DNA from: JACMLD01 sp044227095 | GTDB taxonomy: Bacteria > Bacteroidota > Bacteroidia > Chitinophagales > Chitinophagaceae | NCBI GenBank assembly: GCA_044227095.1 | Contig: JBGAFV010000001.1 | Location: 2,604,001 to 2,668,000, forward strand | DNA length: 64,000 nt | Direction of reading: 5' to 3' | Part shown: positions 1 through 7,767 of the stretch, in pieces | How positions within the stretch are numbered: the first letter of the stretch is position 1 | Layout of the letters: each line of letters begins with the position of its first letter | Notes under the pieces: generated by a model | Told to the model about the DNA's origin: nothing | Database searches by the model: none | What the model saw: only the letters and a program-made list of their open reading frames with translations | Made by a program: the position numbers and the translations under genes

Positions 1-644
1 TGTTGCGAAACAATTCTACCAGCCTGTCCATCTCTGCAGCAATAACATCTACAGAATACGGGTCTCCTTTTTTTAATAACGAATTGGCCCGTCGCGAATA
101 AGCAAGCTGCTGTAATGCAGAATCCTGTAACCGGTATGCAATTGAATCAAACTTATAACTCTTGCCGGGAATTACGGTAAATTCAACTGAAACTCTTTGC
201 TCAGTTGTTTTACGCCGGTCTTTGGATTTACCACGAAATATATTGCCCACCCACCAGTTGCGGTGATTTATAGTCATAGAACTATCCCAGCTAATAACAG
301 ATGTATAATAACCCTGGGCATGCATCAGGTTATCCATAAAAATGATTGACCGGTTTGCCGCGGCGGTATCAAAAATGGATGGGTTTATAATTTGGGTCCT
401 TCCCGGATAGACAGTTTTTAGTAAGGTCTTCATGCTGTCATCCAACTGGTTTCCAAGCTTCAGCTTTAAATCTGCTTTTTGAGAAGGCGGCAAATTGCCC
501 TGTATGTTTATATTTGTTGAAGCTACAAAGGGTTTGTCTCTACTATATTTATAAGGAAGAACAACACATCCGGAGATTGCAGCCGCTAAGCCGGTAATTA
601 AAATAAAAAGATAAAGGTAAACGGGCTTATACAATGAATGCATA
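1..644 (-). CDS. TamL-like outer-membrane assembly lipoprotein (N-terminal part)
   Basis: This gene runs off the left edge, so only its first 214 codons are visible. It opens with a lipoprotein signal: a hydrophobic stretch over residues 8-23 and a lipobox ending AISGC, which would make Cys26 the lipidated residue. The rest reads like the POTRA-bearing N-terminus of TamL, the lipid-anchored TamA/BamA-type protein of Bacteroidota that helps insert outer-membrane proteins; key stretches are NAQGYY-like MHAQGYYTSVIS and VIPGKSYKFDSIAY. The ATG at 642-644 directly precedes the signal peptide. It is divergent from the methyltransferase gene with only 22 bp between the starts, an arrangement often seen for tamL. 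A TATATTTG box on this strand at 694-687 lies inside the neighbour and may be its promoter. The family is fairly sure; the barrel cannot be seen. Confidence 0.82.
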
Positions 645-666
645 ATCAGAAAAAACGAGCAAAAAG

Positions 667-1449
667 ATGATCACAAAATTGCAGGTCAAATATATCCAAA
701 GTCTGGGCCAAAAAAAATTCAGAGATCAGGAAGGGGTTTTTGTTGCAGAAGGCCCTAAAATAATTAACGAATTGTTGGGCCAGGTACCTGCTGTTCCGGA
801 CGCATTGTTTGCTACCAAAGAATGGATAGATAAAAATGACTTGCTTTTAAAAAATATTGCCAGCAACAAGATAACTGAAATCAAGGATCACGAACTAGAG
901 CGCATTTCTTTTTTACAAACGCCGCACGAAGTACTGGGTATTTTTAAAAAGCCAGCTGTGTTACCGGCAGATATTTCCAATACTGTTTCTTTAATGCTGG
1001 ATGGTATACAGGATCCTGGAAATATGGGCACCATTATACGTATTGCCGATTGGTTTGGTATCAGCAACATTATCTGCAGCATGGATTGTGCCGATGCTTT
1101 TGCGCCCAAAGTAGTACAAAGCACTATGGGCAGTATTGTACGTGTGCAATTGATGTATACAGACCTTCTGGCATTTGTACAAAAAACAAAAGATCTGCTA
1201 TTATACGCTGCTACTTTAAATGGAGAAAACCTAAATACTATGCAGCCATTGCAACGCGGTGTTATTGTTATTGGCAACGAATCTAAAGGCATACACGAGG
1301 CATTGCTTGCACATTGCAAACATCGCATTACCATACCCCGCATTGGCCATGCAGAATCTTTAAATGCAGCTGTAGCGGCGGGGATAATTTTGTCGCACCT
1401 CACCCAAAGCCCCTCTCCAACTTCGTTAGCGAGGGGTGCCTCTCGGTAA
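667..1449 (+). CDS. TrmH/SpoU-family RNA 2'-O-ribose methyltransferase
   Basis: This is a SPOUT-class methyltransferase that would put a 2'-O-methyl group on ribose in rRNA or tRNA using S-adenosylmethionine. The three family motifs are visible: DGIQDPGNMGTIIRIADWFG in the middle, VIGNESKGI, and ITIPRIGHAESLNAAVAAGI near the end, which forms the knotted cofactor site. The N-terminal 60 residues look like the L30e-like substrate-binding domain of the RlmB/TsnR type. The exact RNA target cannot be told. The last 18 residues (from SHLTQ to the end) are not family sequence; they are translated from a dispersed palindromic repeat at 1396-1452, so the original stop may have been lost to the repeat. 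Confidence 0.9.
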   Translation: MITKLQVKYIQSLGQKKFRDQEGVFVAEGPKIINELLGQVPAVPDALFATKEWIDKNDLLLKNIASNKITEIKDHELERISFLQTPHEVLGIFKKPAVLPADISNTVSLMLDGIQDPGNMGTIIRIADWFGISNIICSMDCADAFAPKVVQSTMGSIVRVQLMYTDLLAFVQKTKDLLLYAATLNGENLNTMQPLQRGVIVIGNESKGIHEALLAHCKHRITIPRIGHAESLNAAVAAGIILSHLTQSPSPTSLARGASR

Positions 1450-1452
1450 AAG
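1396..1452 (+). repeat. Left arm of an imperfect inverted repeat at a convergent gene end
   Basis: This arm contains CCTCACCC, CCCCTCTCC and GCGAGGGGTGCCTCTC. It matches the reverse complement of 1765-1818 over its whole length without gaps, including a 16-base identical core. It supplies the last codons of the TrmH-family gene. The same CCTCACCCC/CCCTCTCC style recurs at 11462-11500, 12640-12671 and, more weakly, at 4911-4941, 17497-17530, 41911-41945 and 42016-42036. Confidence 0.75.
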
Positions 1453-1813
1453 TATTTATTGATAGCAGCCTGGGGGACAAAAAAGAATAATCTTCAAAAC
1501 AATTTATAGGTGAATTTTTTAGGGAAATAAATTAGGATACCAGCCTTTGTTTTTCATAGCAGCATCCTTGCGTCGCACATTTCAACTGTAAATCACTATT
1601 TATCTAATGGTACGTGAGACACAACACCATGGCAAAAAAACTAAGATCATTTTTGTACGAAAGATGAAAGGATTGCGACGCAACGATGGTGCTCAAAGAA
1701 CTAATGCTTGTATCAAAAACACGCCGGTTGCATTACAAGCTGGTTCTAATAGAAAAGTATTTTACAGAGAGGCACCCCTCGCCATCGCAGATGGAGAAGG
1801 GCCGGGGATGAGG
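1450..1813. other. Gene-free stretch made of dispersed repeats
   Basis: No convincing gene lies here. The stretch contains three copies of a second repeat family with the core TGCGACGCAACGATG or TGAGACACAACACCATG: one on the minus strand at 1563-1581 and two on the plus strand at about 1613-1631 and 1672-1688. It ends in the right arm of the inverted repeat (1765-1818). A 132-codon open frame beginning at 1607 runs through these repeats and into the neighbouring gene and is not believable. Confidence 0.7.
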
Positions 1814-1818
1814 TCACC
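1765..1818 (-). repeat. Right arm of the inverted repeat, abutting the FtsX-family stop codon
   Basis: This is the reverse-complement partner of 1396-1452. It reaches the TGA stop of the permease gene, so both convergent genes end in mirror copies of the same sequence. The pair could form a very long hairpin with a loop of about 310 bases in either transcript. Confidence 0.75.
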
Positions 1819-3046
1819 TAAACTGTATCGCCTTAACCGGCTGTATGCGCCTAATAATAAGTGTTGGAATAATAAGTATAAGAAAACAAACAATAAAAGT
1901 GCCTGCATCTACCAATGCAAAATGCCACCACTCCTGGCGCATTTCTACTTTCGATATGTAATACATTTCTTCCTGCAGGTGAATAAGGCCATAATGTTGT
2001 TGTAACCAAGACAGCGCAACGGCCAGCAGGTTGCCAATAATAATTCCGGCAACGGTTATCATGGCGCCCTGGTATAAAAACACCTGTTGTATAGAGGAAT
2101 TTGGTGTGCCCAATGCTTTTAATATGCCAATCATTCTTGTTCTTTCCAGCACAAGAATAATGAGGCAGGTAATAAGGTTTAGTACAGCAACAATGGTCAT
2201 TATAACCAGCACCAGTACAATAGTTGTGTCCTGCAGGTTAAGCCAATCAAATATGTTGGGGTTTATTTCTTTTATGCTTTTGCTGGTCCATAAAACCGGC
2301 AATGCATTAAACAACTCTTCATTTACCTTGTCCATTTGCCGGTAATCTTTCAGGAAGATTTCATAACCGCCAATCTGGTCAGGCTTCCAGTTGTTGAGGC
2401 GTTGTATAAGCCTTATATCGCCAAGGGCTATAAATTTGTCGTATTCTTCAATACCTGTTTTGTATATACCCGTTAGCGTTAGTTTTCTTGCCCTTGGCGC
2501 AGAGCCATCACTTTGTATAAAATAAATAAGAACAGGGTCGTTTATTTTCAGTTTCAGTTGTGCAGCGGTATAGGCAGATAATACAATTTCGTTGCTATAA
2601 TTGCTGTCTGTAAATTTTATCCAGCGGCCTTCTTTAAGAAACTGCTGTAGCTGGTTAAAGCGGTAATTTTTTTCTACTCCTTTAAACAAAACGCCTTCTA
2701 TGGTTTCGTTGGTTTTAAGAATTGCGTTTTTAGTGGCAAAGCTGCTTACAGATTGCACGGCTGGGTGACTGCTGATAATATTTGCTACCGTATCGTTTTT
2801 TTGAATAGCCGTTTCTTCTGCATTAGAAATTCTTCCGGCCTGGTAATGCTGCACACGTATATGTCCCCAAAAACTAAATATCTTTTGGCTAATGGTGTAT
2901 TGAAATCCGTTGGTGATGGCCAGTGCAGCAATCATTACCGTAACACTTAATACGGTAGCGGCGGCAGCCAGCCGTATTATAAACCGGCTGAATGATTTTT
3001 CTTTTGTAAAGGCAATGCGCCTGGCAATAAAACCTGCTATATTCAA
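1814..3046 (-). CDS. ABC transporter permease of the FtsX/LolC-LolE family
   Basis: The 410-residue protein has the MacB/LolE layout. There is one membrane helix near residues 25-48 followed by a large periplasmic domain (about 50-265). Three more helices then lie near 270-300, 320-345 and 375-400. The segment ERTRMIGILKALGTPNSSIQQVFLYQGAM is cut here as the typical FtsX-domain signature region (ERTRMIGILKALG). Lol-type permeases release lipoproteins from the inner membrane for transport to the outer membrane. The partner ATPase is not in the window. The gene converges on the TrmH-family gene and is divergent from the T9SS plug-protein gene. Confidence 0.85.
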   Translation of the reverse strand: MNIAGFIARRIAFTKEKSFSRFIIRLAAAATVLSVTVMIAALAITNGFQYTISQKIFSFWGHIRVQHYQAGRISNAEETAIQKNDTVANIISSHPAVQSVSSFATKNAILKTNETIEGVLFKGVEKNYRFNQLQQFLKEGRWIKFTDSNYSNEIVLSAYTAAQLKLKINDPVLIYFIQSDGSAPRARKLTLTGIYKTGIEEYDKFIALGDIRLIQRLNNWKPDQIGGYEIFLKDYRQMDKVNEELFNALPVLWTSKSIKEINPNIFDWLNLQDTTIVLVLVIMTIVAVLNLITCLIILVLERTRMIGILKALGTPNSSIQQVFLYQGAMITVAGIIIGNLLAVALSWLQQHYGLIHLQEEMYYISKVEMRQEWWHFALVDAGTFIVCFLILIIPTLIIRRIQPVKAIQFR

Positions 3047-3160
3047 AAAATTGCGGTTTAGTCAGTCAAAAATAGGTTGTGTAGGCAACACTTTATCTTT
3101 TTGTGGTTTTTTTAGTACAAATTTGTACAACTTTATTGTACTCAATTTCATCAATCATCC

Positions 3161-4429
3161 ATGCAAAAAATTTCTTGTTCTTTTATTGTGCTCATGTTGT
3201 TGTGTGCAACCCTTGTTGCACAAGAGCCCGACAGAATTTATGCCACCAATATCCGCAATGTAAAATTAAATATTGCCGGCAACCAGTTGGGCTATCCTAT
3301 CATTAAACTAAATGGCGCAGACCAGCTTGAACTTAATTTTGATGACATAAATGCGGGTGTTCGCAATTATTCTTATACCTGGCAACTGTGTAATGCAGAC
3401 TGGACAAAAACCATTCTTACAGAGTTTGATTATATAAAAGGCTTTACACAAAACCGCATTACCAATTACCGCAATTCTTCTATTGCGCTGGTGAAGTATA
3501 CACATTATATGGTATCTCTTCCGGAAAGAAATAGTACACCTTCCCGCTCTGGCAATTATTTATTAAAAGTTTTTTCTGATGGCGATACTGCTAAAGTGAT
3601 TTTTACACGACGTGTACTTGTGGTTGAAGAAAGATCAACAGTAGGCATGCAAATACAACAGCCTTTTGATGGACAATATTTTAAAACCAGTCAGAAAATT
3701 ATTTTTACTGTAAACCTTGGCAGCTTGAACTTAGTGAACCCTTTAACGCAAGTAAGAGTTGCGGTTTTGCAAAACAACCGGTGGGACAATGCGCTTACTA
3801 CACTGAAACCAAATTTTATACGAACCACCCAGCTTGAATACAATTCTGAAAGTATTATTTTCCCCGGTGGCAGGGAATGGCGCTGGCTTGATTTGCGCAG
3901 CTTCAGGTTGCTAAGCGACCGCGTAGCTACTGCAAAAATTAATGAGCATTCCACCGATATTTTTGTAAAGCCCGATTTAACCAGGGCACCTCAACGATTA
4001 ATTTATTACAGGGATTACAATGGCATGTTTTACAATGAAACTACCGAAAGCGTAAACCCATTATGGCAAACAGATTTTGCTGATACACACTTTACTTTCG
4101 TACCAATAAACAACCAGCCTTTTACTGATAAAGATGTTTATCTTTTTGGTGAGCTTACCAATTACGGCATGGATGAAAAATCTAAAATGGTTTTTAATGA
4201 AGAGAAAGGCGTGTACGAAACCACTTTGCTGTTAAAAAATGGATACTATAACTACGATTATATAACAGTAGACAAACAGGGCGGTCCTGCCAGTTTTGAA
4301 TTTACCGAAGGAAATTTGTGGGATACTGAAAATACATACACCGTGCTTGTTTATTTCCGTGGAATAAACGGCAGGGCAGATGAACTGATTGGCATTGCAC
4401 ATGCTAATTCTTATACCGGGGGATATTAG
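3161..4429 (+). CDS. Type IX secretion system plug-domain protein (DUF5103)
   Basis: The protein has a signal peptide of about 20 residues ending in LVAQ, then an all-beta protein with the DUF5103 pattern. Recognisable segments are YSYTWQLCNADWTKTILTEF, KYTHYMVSLP, SGNYLLKVF and a C-terminal YNYDYITVDKQGG. Members of this family were identified as a plug for the periplasmic side of the SprA translocon of type IX secretion in Flavobacterium; that role is family knowledge, not visible here. The length (422 residues) fits. The gene is alone on its strand and divergent from the permease. A T9SS-sorted substrate at 31424-32059 supports a working type IX system. Confidence 0.85.
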   Translation: MQKISCSFIVLMLLCATLVAQEPDRIYATNIRNVKLNIAGNQLGYPIIKLNGADQLELNFDDINAGVRNYSYTWQLCNADWTKTILTEFDYIKGFTQNRITNYRNSSIALVKYTHYMVSLPERNSTPSRSGNYLLKVFSDGDTAKVIFTRRVLVVEERSTVGMQIQQPFDGQYFKTSQKIIFTVNLGSLNLVNPLTQVRVAVLQNNRWDNALTTLKPNFIRTTQLEYNSESIIFPGGREWRWLDLRSFRLLSDRVATAKINEHSTDIFVKPDLTRAPQRLIYYRDYNGMFYNETTESVNPLWQTDFADTHFTFVPINNQPFTDKDVYLFGELTNYGMDEKSKMVFNEEKGVYETTLLLKNGYYNYDYITVDKQGGPASFEFTEGNLWDTENTYTVLVYFRGINGRADELIGIAHANSYTGGY

Positions 4430-4430
4430 G

Positions 4431-4476
4431 AAAGGTGTAAGTTGAAGGGTTTAAGGTGTAAGGTTTTGAATGCAAA
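4431..4476 (+). repeat. AAGGT-type heptad repeats
   Basis: Just after the plug-protein stop codon come loose heptads of the form AAGGTGT, AAGTTGA, AAGGGTTT, AAGGTGT and AAGGTTT. The same unit, often as inverted arms, recurs at 15783-15935 and 42936-43155. Confidence 0.65.
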
Positions 4477-4540
4477 GTTTATAACAATTAAGAGTTCAAA
4501 ACTTAATCATTCATTTGATGTAATTGTTAGCAAGCTTAGG

Positions 4541-4721
4541 GGATTGTTCCGTAGGAGCAATTGATGGGTAGCGATTTTAATGGAAGAGATTATCGTTCCA
4601 TCGGAATCCCGCATGTTGCTGGATTGCTTTAGAGAAGCCATTAGCACCAAGCGTACCTACGGCACGCAACGGACACCTTAATTATTTTCAACCCACCAAA
4701 TGTTCCTGCGGAGCATGTTTC
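4541..4721 (-). repeat. Composite palindromic element, copy 1
   Basis: Four short palindromes lie in a fixed order, each with a GTAGG- or CGATGG-type centre. The whole stretch is the reverse complement of the element at 17062-17227, with the same linkers (TTTGGTGGG, GCTAATGGC, CTACCCATC) between palindromes. On the minus strand the order is TGCTCCGCAGGAACA, GCGTGCCGTAGGTACGC, TTCCGATGGAACGA and ATTGCTCCTACGGAACAAT. The layout resembles a cluster of REP-like hairpins. No coding potential is visible. Confidence 0.8.
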
Positions 4722-4771
4722 TAATACATCTTCTCTGTTAATTCATAGTTTAAGTTTGTTCAATTTCTGAG

Positions 4772-4801
4772 TTTAATATTCCTGTAAACTTCCTATATTT
4801 G
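4772..4801 (+). promoter_or_regulatory. Bacteroidota-type promoter of the SRP RNA
   Basis: A -7 box TATATTTG (4794-4801) is preceded, 18 bp upstream, by TTTA (4772-4775), a close match to the -33 TTTG. The mature RNA 5' end inferred from its closing helix lies six bases after the box, which calibrates start sites for other promoters in this window. Confidence 0.75.
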
Positions 4802-4806
4802 CGCCC

Positions 4807-4901
4807 GGCAGGTCTTACACGACCAGCTCCTGCTGAACCCTCCCAGGGCGGGAACGCAGCAAGAGTAGGCGGTTGTAGCGGTGCGATGTAATTAGCCTGC
4901 C
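4807..4901 (+). ncRNA. ffs: Small signal recognition particle RNA (4.5S type)
   Basis: The RNA begins GGCAGGTC and ends AGCCTGCC, forming the closing helix, and is followed by a run of seven T (4902-4908) that acts as terminator. Its middle holds the conserved apical hairpin, with CTGAACCCTCCCAGGGC followed by GGGAACGCAGCAAGAGTAG, the Ffh-binding internal loop of bacterial SRP RNAs. It lacks an Alu domain, as is normal for the small bacterial form. It would pair with Ffh to direct membrane proteins to the Sec/YidC machinery. Confidence 0.93.
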
Positions 4902-4951
4902 TTTTTTTATTTTTCACCCCCATCCCCTAAAGGGGCTCAAAATAGTTAATC

Positions 4952-5602
4952 ATGAAATTCTTTATAGACACAGCAAATCTTGCACAAATTAAAGAAGCAA
5001 ATGAACTGGGCATACTTGATGGTGTAACTACCAACCCTTCATTAATGGCTAAAGAAGGTATTAAGGGAGTTGAAGCAATCCATGCACATTACAAAACCAT
5101 TTGCGAAATGGTAGATGGCGATATTAGTGCTGAAGTATTGTCTACCGATTTTAAAAGCATTGTAGAAGAAGGCAAAACACTGGCTGCTATTCATCCAAAC
5201 ATTATAGTGAAAGTGCCAATGATTAAAGACGGCGTAAAAGCGCTGAAGTGGTTTACAGACAATGGCATTAAAACCAATTGCACATTGGTATTTTCCGCAG
5301 GTCAGGCTATTCTTGCTGCAAAAGCTGGCGCTACATATGTATCTCCTTTTATTGGCCGTATAGATGATAGCAGTTGGGATGGTGTAGAATTGATAGCGCA
5401 GATTGCACACATTTATTCTGTACAGGGTTTTGAAACAGAAATTCTTGCTGCTTCTATCCGTAGTGCTTTGCATATTGTAAAATGTGCCGAAGCAGGTGCA
5501 GATGTTTGTACTTGTCCGTTGGAACCAATCCTCGGTTTGTTGAAACATCCGTTAACAGACATTGGCCTTGCAAAATTTTTGGAAGACGCCAAGAAAATGT
5601 AG
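4952..5602 (+). CDS. fsa: Transaldolase / fructose-6-phosphate aldolase family protein
   Basis: This is a small (216 residues) class I aldolase of the TalC/FSA subgroup, acting on fructose 6-phosphate or as a transaldolase in the non-oxidative pentose phosphate pathway. It starts MKFFIDTANL, has DGVTTNPSLMAKEG near residues 23-36, and its Schiff-base lysine is Lys87 in IIVKVPM. The C-terminal phosphate-binding part contains ILAASIRSALH. Length alone places it in the short subfamily; members from Bacteroidota may act as true transaldolases, so the substrate is not settled. The gene follows the SRP RNA terminator and ends at a clear intrinsic terminator. Confidence 0.92.
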   Translation: MKFFIDTANLAQIKEANELGILDGVTTNPSLMAKEGIKGVEAIHAHYKTICEMVDGDISAEVLSTDFKSIVEEGKTLAAIHPNIIVKVPMIKDGVKALKWFTDNGIKTNCTLVFSAGQAILAAKAGATYVSPFIGRIDDSSWDGVELIAQIAHIYSVQGFETEILAASIRSALHIVKCAEAGADVCTCPLEPILGLLKHPLTDIGLAKFLEDAKKM

Positions 5603-5631
5603 TCTCATTTTTACAGTTTGATCTTATATAT

Positions 5632-5664
5632 AATGCGCCTTTTTTTAAAGGCGCATTTTCTTTT
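5632..5664 (+). terminator. Intrinsic terminator after fsa
   Basis: The stem AATGCGCCTTT pairs with AAAGGCGCATT, followed by TTCTTTT. It closes the aldolase transcript. Confidence 0.9.
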
Positions 5665-5787
5665 ATTGTACCTGCTAAATTCAGGGAAATTGTGTTTGCT
5701 TACGTCTTTACTGTCATGCTGCAGGCATCCCGTGGATACTGAGAATAAACAATAATGAATATTTAAAGAATGCTAAATAGAAGCACC

Positions 5788-6126
5788 CTAATTCTCATTT
5801 ACTTTTTTTATATAGATAGTAGTCTCTTTAACCAAAGCGGGATTGCTTTTAAGTACAGCTTTCACTGTTACTTTTTCTTCTGCAAAATTATTTTCAATAA
5901 AAAGGCTGTTGCCATTAAATGTTCCTCCAGTTGCAGTAAATACAATTTCTTTTGCGGTTAAAGGAAGCCATTTATTATTGCTAAGTTTTCCATCAACATT
6001 AATATAATTGTAAGTTCCTTTTTTAAGACTGTCTGTATAAAGGTGAAAACAAATGCTGTCTATTTTTTGTGCTCTTACTATAAGAGCGCCTGCCAGCAAA
6101 AAAAAGAAAATCAGTAACGTTTTCAT
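5788..6126 (-). CDS. Small secreted protein of unknown function
   Basis: I do not recognise this family. The chosen ATG (6124-6126) begins a normal signal peptide, MKTLLIFFFLLAGALIVRAQ, giving a 112-residue precursor; an in-frame start 75 bases upstream would place 25 non-signal residues ahead of it. The mature part is short and beta-rich, with ATGGTFNGNSLFIENNFAEE followed by TVKAVLKSNPALVKETTIYI, which suggests one Ig-like sandwich. It lies 55 bp downstream of the GyrI-like gene on the same strand and may share its transcript. Confidence 0.6.
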   Translation of the reverse strand: MKTLLIFFFLLAGALIVRAQKIDSICFHLYTDSLKKGTYNYINVDGKLSNNKWLPLTAKEIVFTATGGTFNGNSLFIENNFAEEKVTVKAVLKSNPALVKETTIYIKKVNEN

Positions 6127-6181
6127 ATAGTGTATGTATAAATAACAAGACAAAACTGCAGCTTGTTGTGCTACAACAATT

Positions 6182-6640
6182 TTATAGGGATAGATAAACA
6201 TCTACTTCCGCATTGTTCCAGTCCTTGCTTCTTTCATCATACAATTCAAAATCAAATTTGTAAGCCCTTGCCATACCCGATGCCCAGATGTTTTTCCATG
6301 TTTGAACAATGCAGTCCGGCATTTTTCCGGCAGATGATATTTTTTCGTAACTGCCTGCAGGAATGGTTAAGCCATCCAAACCCTGCGGAATAACCGTGCC
6401 CGGTTTTACTTTGCAACCAAGAAAATAGGAATAGGGTTTGGTATGATCGCCTTCATACGCATAATAAACAGCAAATATTTCTTCACTTAATTTATTGGGT
6501 ATGGTGGCCGCATAGTTGCCTGCTGTAAATTCTCTCCACACGTTTGTGCAATCTATTCCCGCCTGCCCGTTTGCATTGTATGTTTTTGTTTTCAGCTTAA
6601 TGCCAATCAAATGAATTTCCGGTTCGGTTACTTTGCTCAT
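6182..6640 (-). CDS. GyrI-like / AraC effector-binding domain protein
   Basis: This is a stand-alone small-molecule-binding domain of 152 residues. The sequence has the features of the YdeE/Cass2 type: VWREFTAGNYAATIPNK, an EIFAVYYAYEGDHTKPYSYFLG strand region, an IPAGSYEKISSAG segment, and a C-terminal FDFELYDERS ending in VDVYLSL. There is no DNA-binding domain, so it would bind a ligand or an enzyme rather than act as a regulator by itself. Its neighbours on the same strand are the GH16 gene upstream (63 bp) and a small secreted protein downstream; no functional link is obvious. Confidence 0.72.
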   Translation of the reverse strand: MSKVTEPEIHLIGIKLKTKTYNANGQAGIDCTNVWREFTAGNYAATIPNKLSEEIFAVYYAYEGDHTKPYSYFLGCKVKPGTVIPQGLDGLTIPAGSYEKISSAGKMPDCIVQTWKNIWASGMARAYKFDFELYDERSKDWNNAEVDVYLSL

Positions 6641-6703
6641 ACCAATTTATTTTCAATATTAATTTGTTCTTCTTTGACTAAAGACCAACGACTACAGACT
6701 TAC

Positions 6704-7507
6704 TCACTGATATACCCTCACGTAATCTACTTCCATTCTTTGCGGCCATATATCCTGTGCAATTCCTTTAGCGCCGCCCCAGTCTCCACCCACAGCAAGG
6801 TTTAGCAGCAAATGCATTTTATTGTTAAAAGGCCATGCATCATAACCACTATGATTATTTGCAAAGCTGAAATATACATTACCATCAACAGATATTTTTA
6901 TACTGTCGGCAGTCCATTCCAAACCATATACATGAAATTTTTCTGAACAGTCTTTTACAACAGTTGTATCTGTTTTTTGGGTATGAATAACATGGTTATA
7001 CTTTTTGCAATGAATTGACCCATGAATATATCCCTGGTGAAAGCCCACATGTTCCATAATATCAATTTCGCCATCATCTGGCCAGTTCATAGAATCTTTT
7101 GAAGCAAGTGTCCATATAGCAGGCCATGTGCCAATACCTTTTGGCAGGCGTGCCCGCACTTCAATCTTTCCATATTGCCAATCAACTTTTCCTTTAGTTA
7201 CCAGCCTTGCTGAAGTGTAATCGTTGTTTTGCCATTTTTCTTTTCTTGCTTCAATAACTAGAACACCGTTTTCTACTCTTGCATTTTCCAGGCGTTTGCC
7301 GGTGTAAAATTCCAGTTCATGATTGCCCCAGCCATCGCCGCCAATATCGTAGTTCCATTTGCTGCTATCGGGCAAACCAGTGTAATTAAATTCATCTGCC
7401 CATACGAGTTTCATTTCTTTATGAGAATGCGTTTTAAATGCCATGATGCAAAAACCGGTTGCAATCAATACTATAGAAAGAATAGAAGTCAATATTTTCT
7501 TTTTCAT
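6704..7507 (-). CDS. Glycoside hydrolase family 16 beta-glucanase
   Basis: The protein is 267 residues, with an N-terminal membrane or signal segment (residues 4-24) and then a single GH16 domain. The catalytic motif GEIDIMEHVG is present, giving nucleophile Glu147, Asp149 and acid/base Glu152 in the ExDIxE (beta-bulge) form typical of laminarinases. Other family marks are LVWADEFNY at the start, WNYDIGGDGWGNHELEFYT, and the end NLAVGGDWGG with DYVRVYQ. It would cleave beta-1,3 or mixed-linkage glucans outside the cytoplasm. No SusCD pair or other glycan genes are nearby, so it is not part of a visible polysaccharide locus. A TAGGTTTG box on this strand (7531-7524) may be its promoter. Confidence 0.92.
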   Translation of the reverse strand: MKKKILTSILSIVLIATGFCIMAFKTHSHKEMKLVWADEFNYTGLPDSSKWNYDIGGDGWGNHELEFYTGKRLENARVENGVLVIEARKEKWQNNDYTSARLVTKGKVDWQYGKIEVRARLPKGIGTWPAIWTLASKDSMNWPDDGEIDIMEHVGFHQGYIHGSIHCKKYNHVIHTQKTDTTVVKDCSEKFHVYGLEWTADSIKISVDGNVYFSFANNHSGYDAWPFNNKMHLLLNLAVGGDWGGAKGIAQDIWPQRMEVDYVRVYQ

Positions 7508-7614
7508 GCATTTATCTCTTTAGCAAACCTAAGTTAGTAATAATTAAAAAGCAGGTTTGTTAAAGAACTGGCAACGTAAAAAGCTTACAGCAGTTAGTAT
7601 CCTGCAAAATATTT

Positions 7615-7644
7615 TTTGTGGTAAGCCACTAAATACTATTTTTG
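7615..7644 (+). promoter_or_regulatory. Promoter of the his operon
   Basis: TTTG (7615-7618), an 18-bp spacer and TATTTTTG (7637-7644) match the Bacteroidota consensus exactly. The leader peptide ATG is only 11 bases after the box, so the 5' untranslated region is expected to be about five bases or less. Confidence 0.8.
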
Positions 7645-7654
7645 CGCCATCATT

Positions 7655-7705
7655 ATGAAACAGTTCACACATACACATCATCATGCAAACTTACCCAACG
7701 GGTAA
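7655..7705 (+). CDS. hisL: his operon leader peptide
   Basis: The 16-codon frame reads MKQFTHTHHHANLPNG. It has four histidine codons within five positions (residues 6, 8, 9, 10) and sits directly upstream of a terminator hairpin and the his genes. Its stop codon (7703-7705) lies inside the segment that competes for pairing in the attenuator. A ribosome starved of charged tRNA-His would stall at 7670-7684. The peptide itself needs no further function. Confidence 0.92.
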   Translation: MKQFTHTHHHANLPNG

Positions 7706-7766
7706 GCCAAAGGTGTTTGTGTACAATTATAAAACATTGAAGGGCTTACGCAAGTAGGCCCTTTTT
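7690..7766 (+). promoter_or_regulatory. his attenuator (competing hairpins with terminator)
   Basis: Four pairing segments are visible. Segment 1, CTTACCC (7690-7696), pairs with segment 2, GGGTAAG (7700-7706). Segment 2 can instead pair, as GTAAGCC (7702-7708), with GGCTTAC (7743-7749), the 5' arm of the terminator. The terminator itself is AGGGCTTAC / GTAGGCCCT (7741-7749 with 7754-7762), loop GCAA, followed by TTTTT. Stalling at the His codons masks segment 1, frees segment 2 and prevents termination; translation to the stop masks segment 2 and allows it. Confidence 0.9.
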
Positions 7767-7767
7767 G

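Noticed and set aside
1607..2005. 132-codon open frame on the plus strand
   Set aside because: It starts in a repeat and runs antisense into the permease gene; the composition is not protein-like.
4430..4540. tRNA gene before the SRP RNA
   Set aside because: No cloverleaf or CCA-like end could be drawn; the stretch is heptad repeats and AT-rich sequence.
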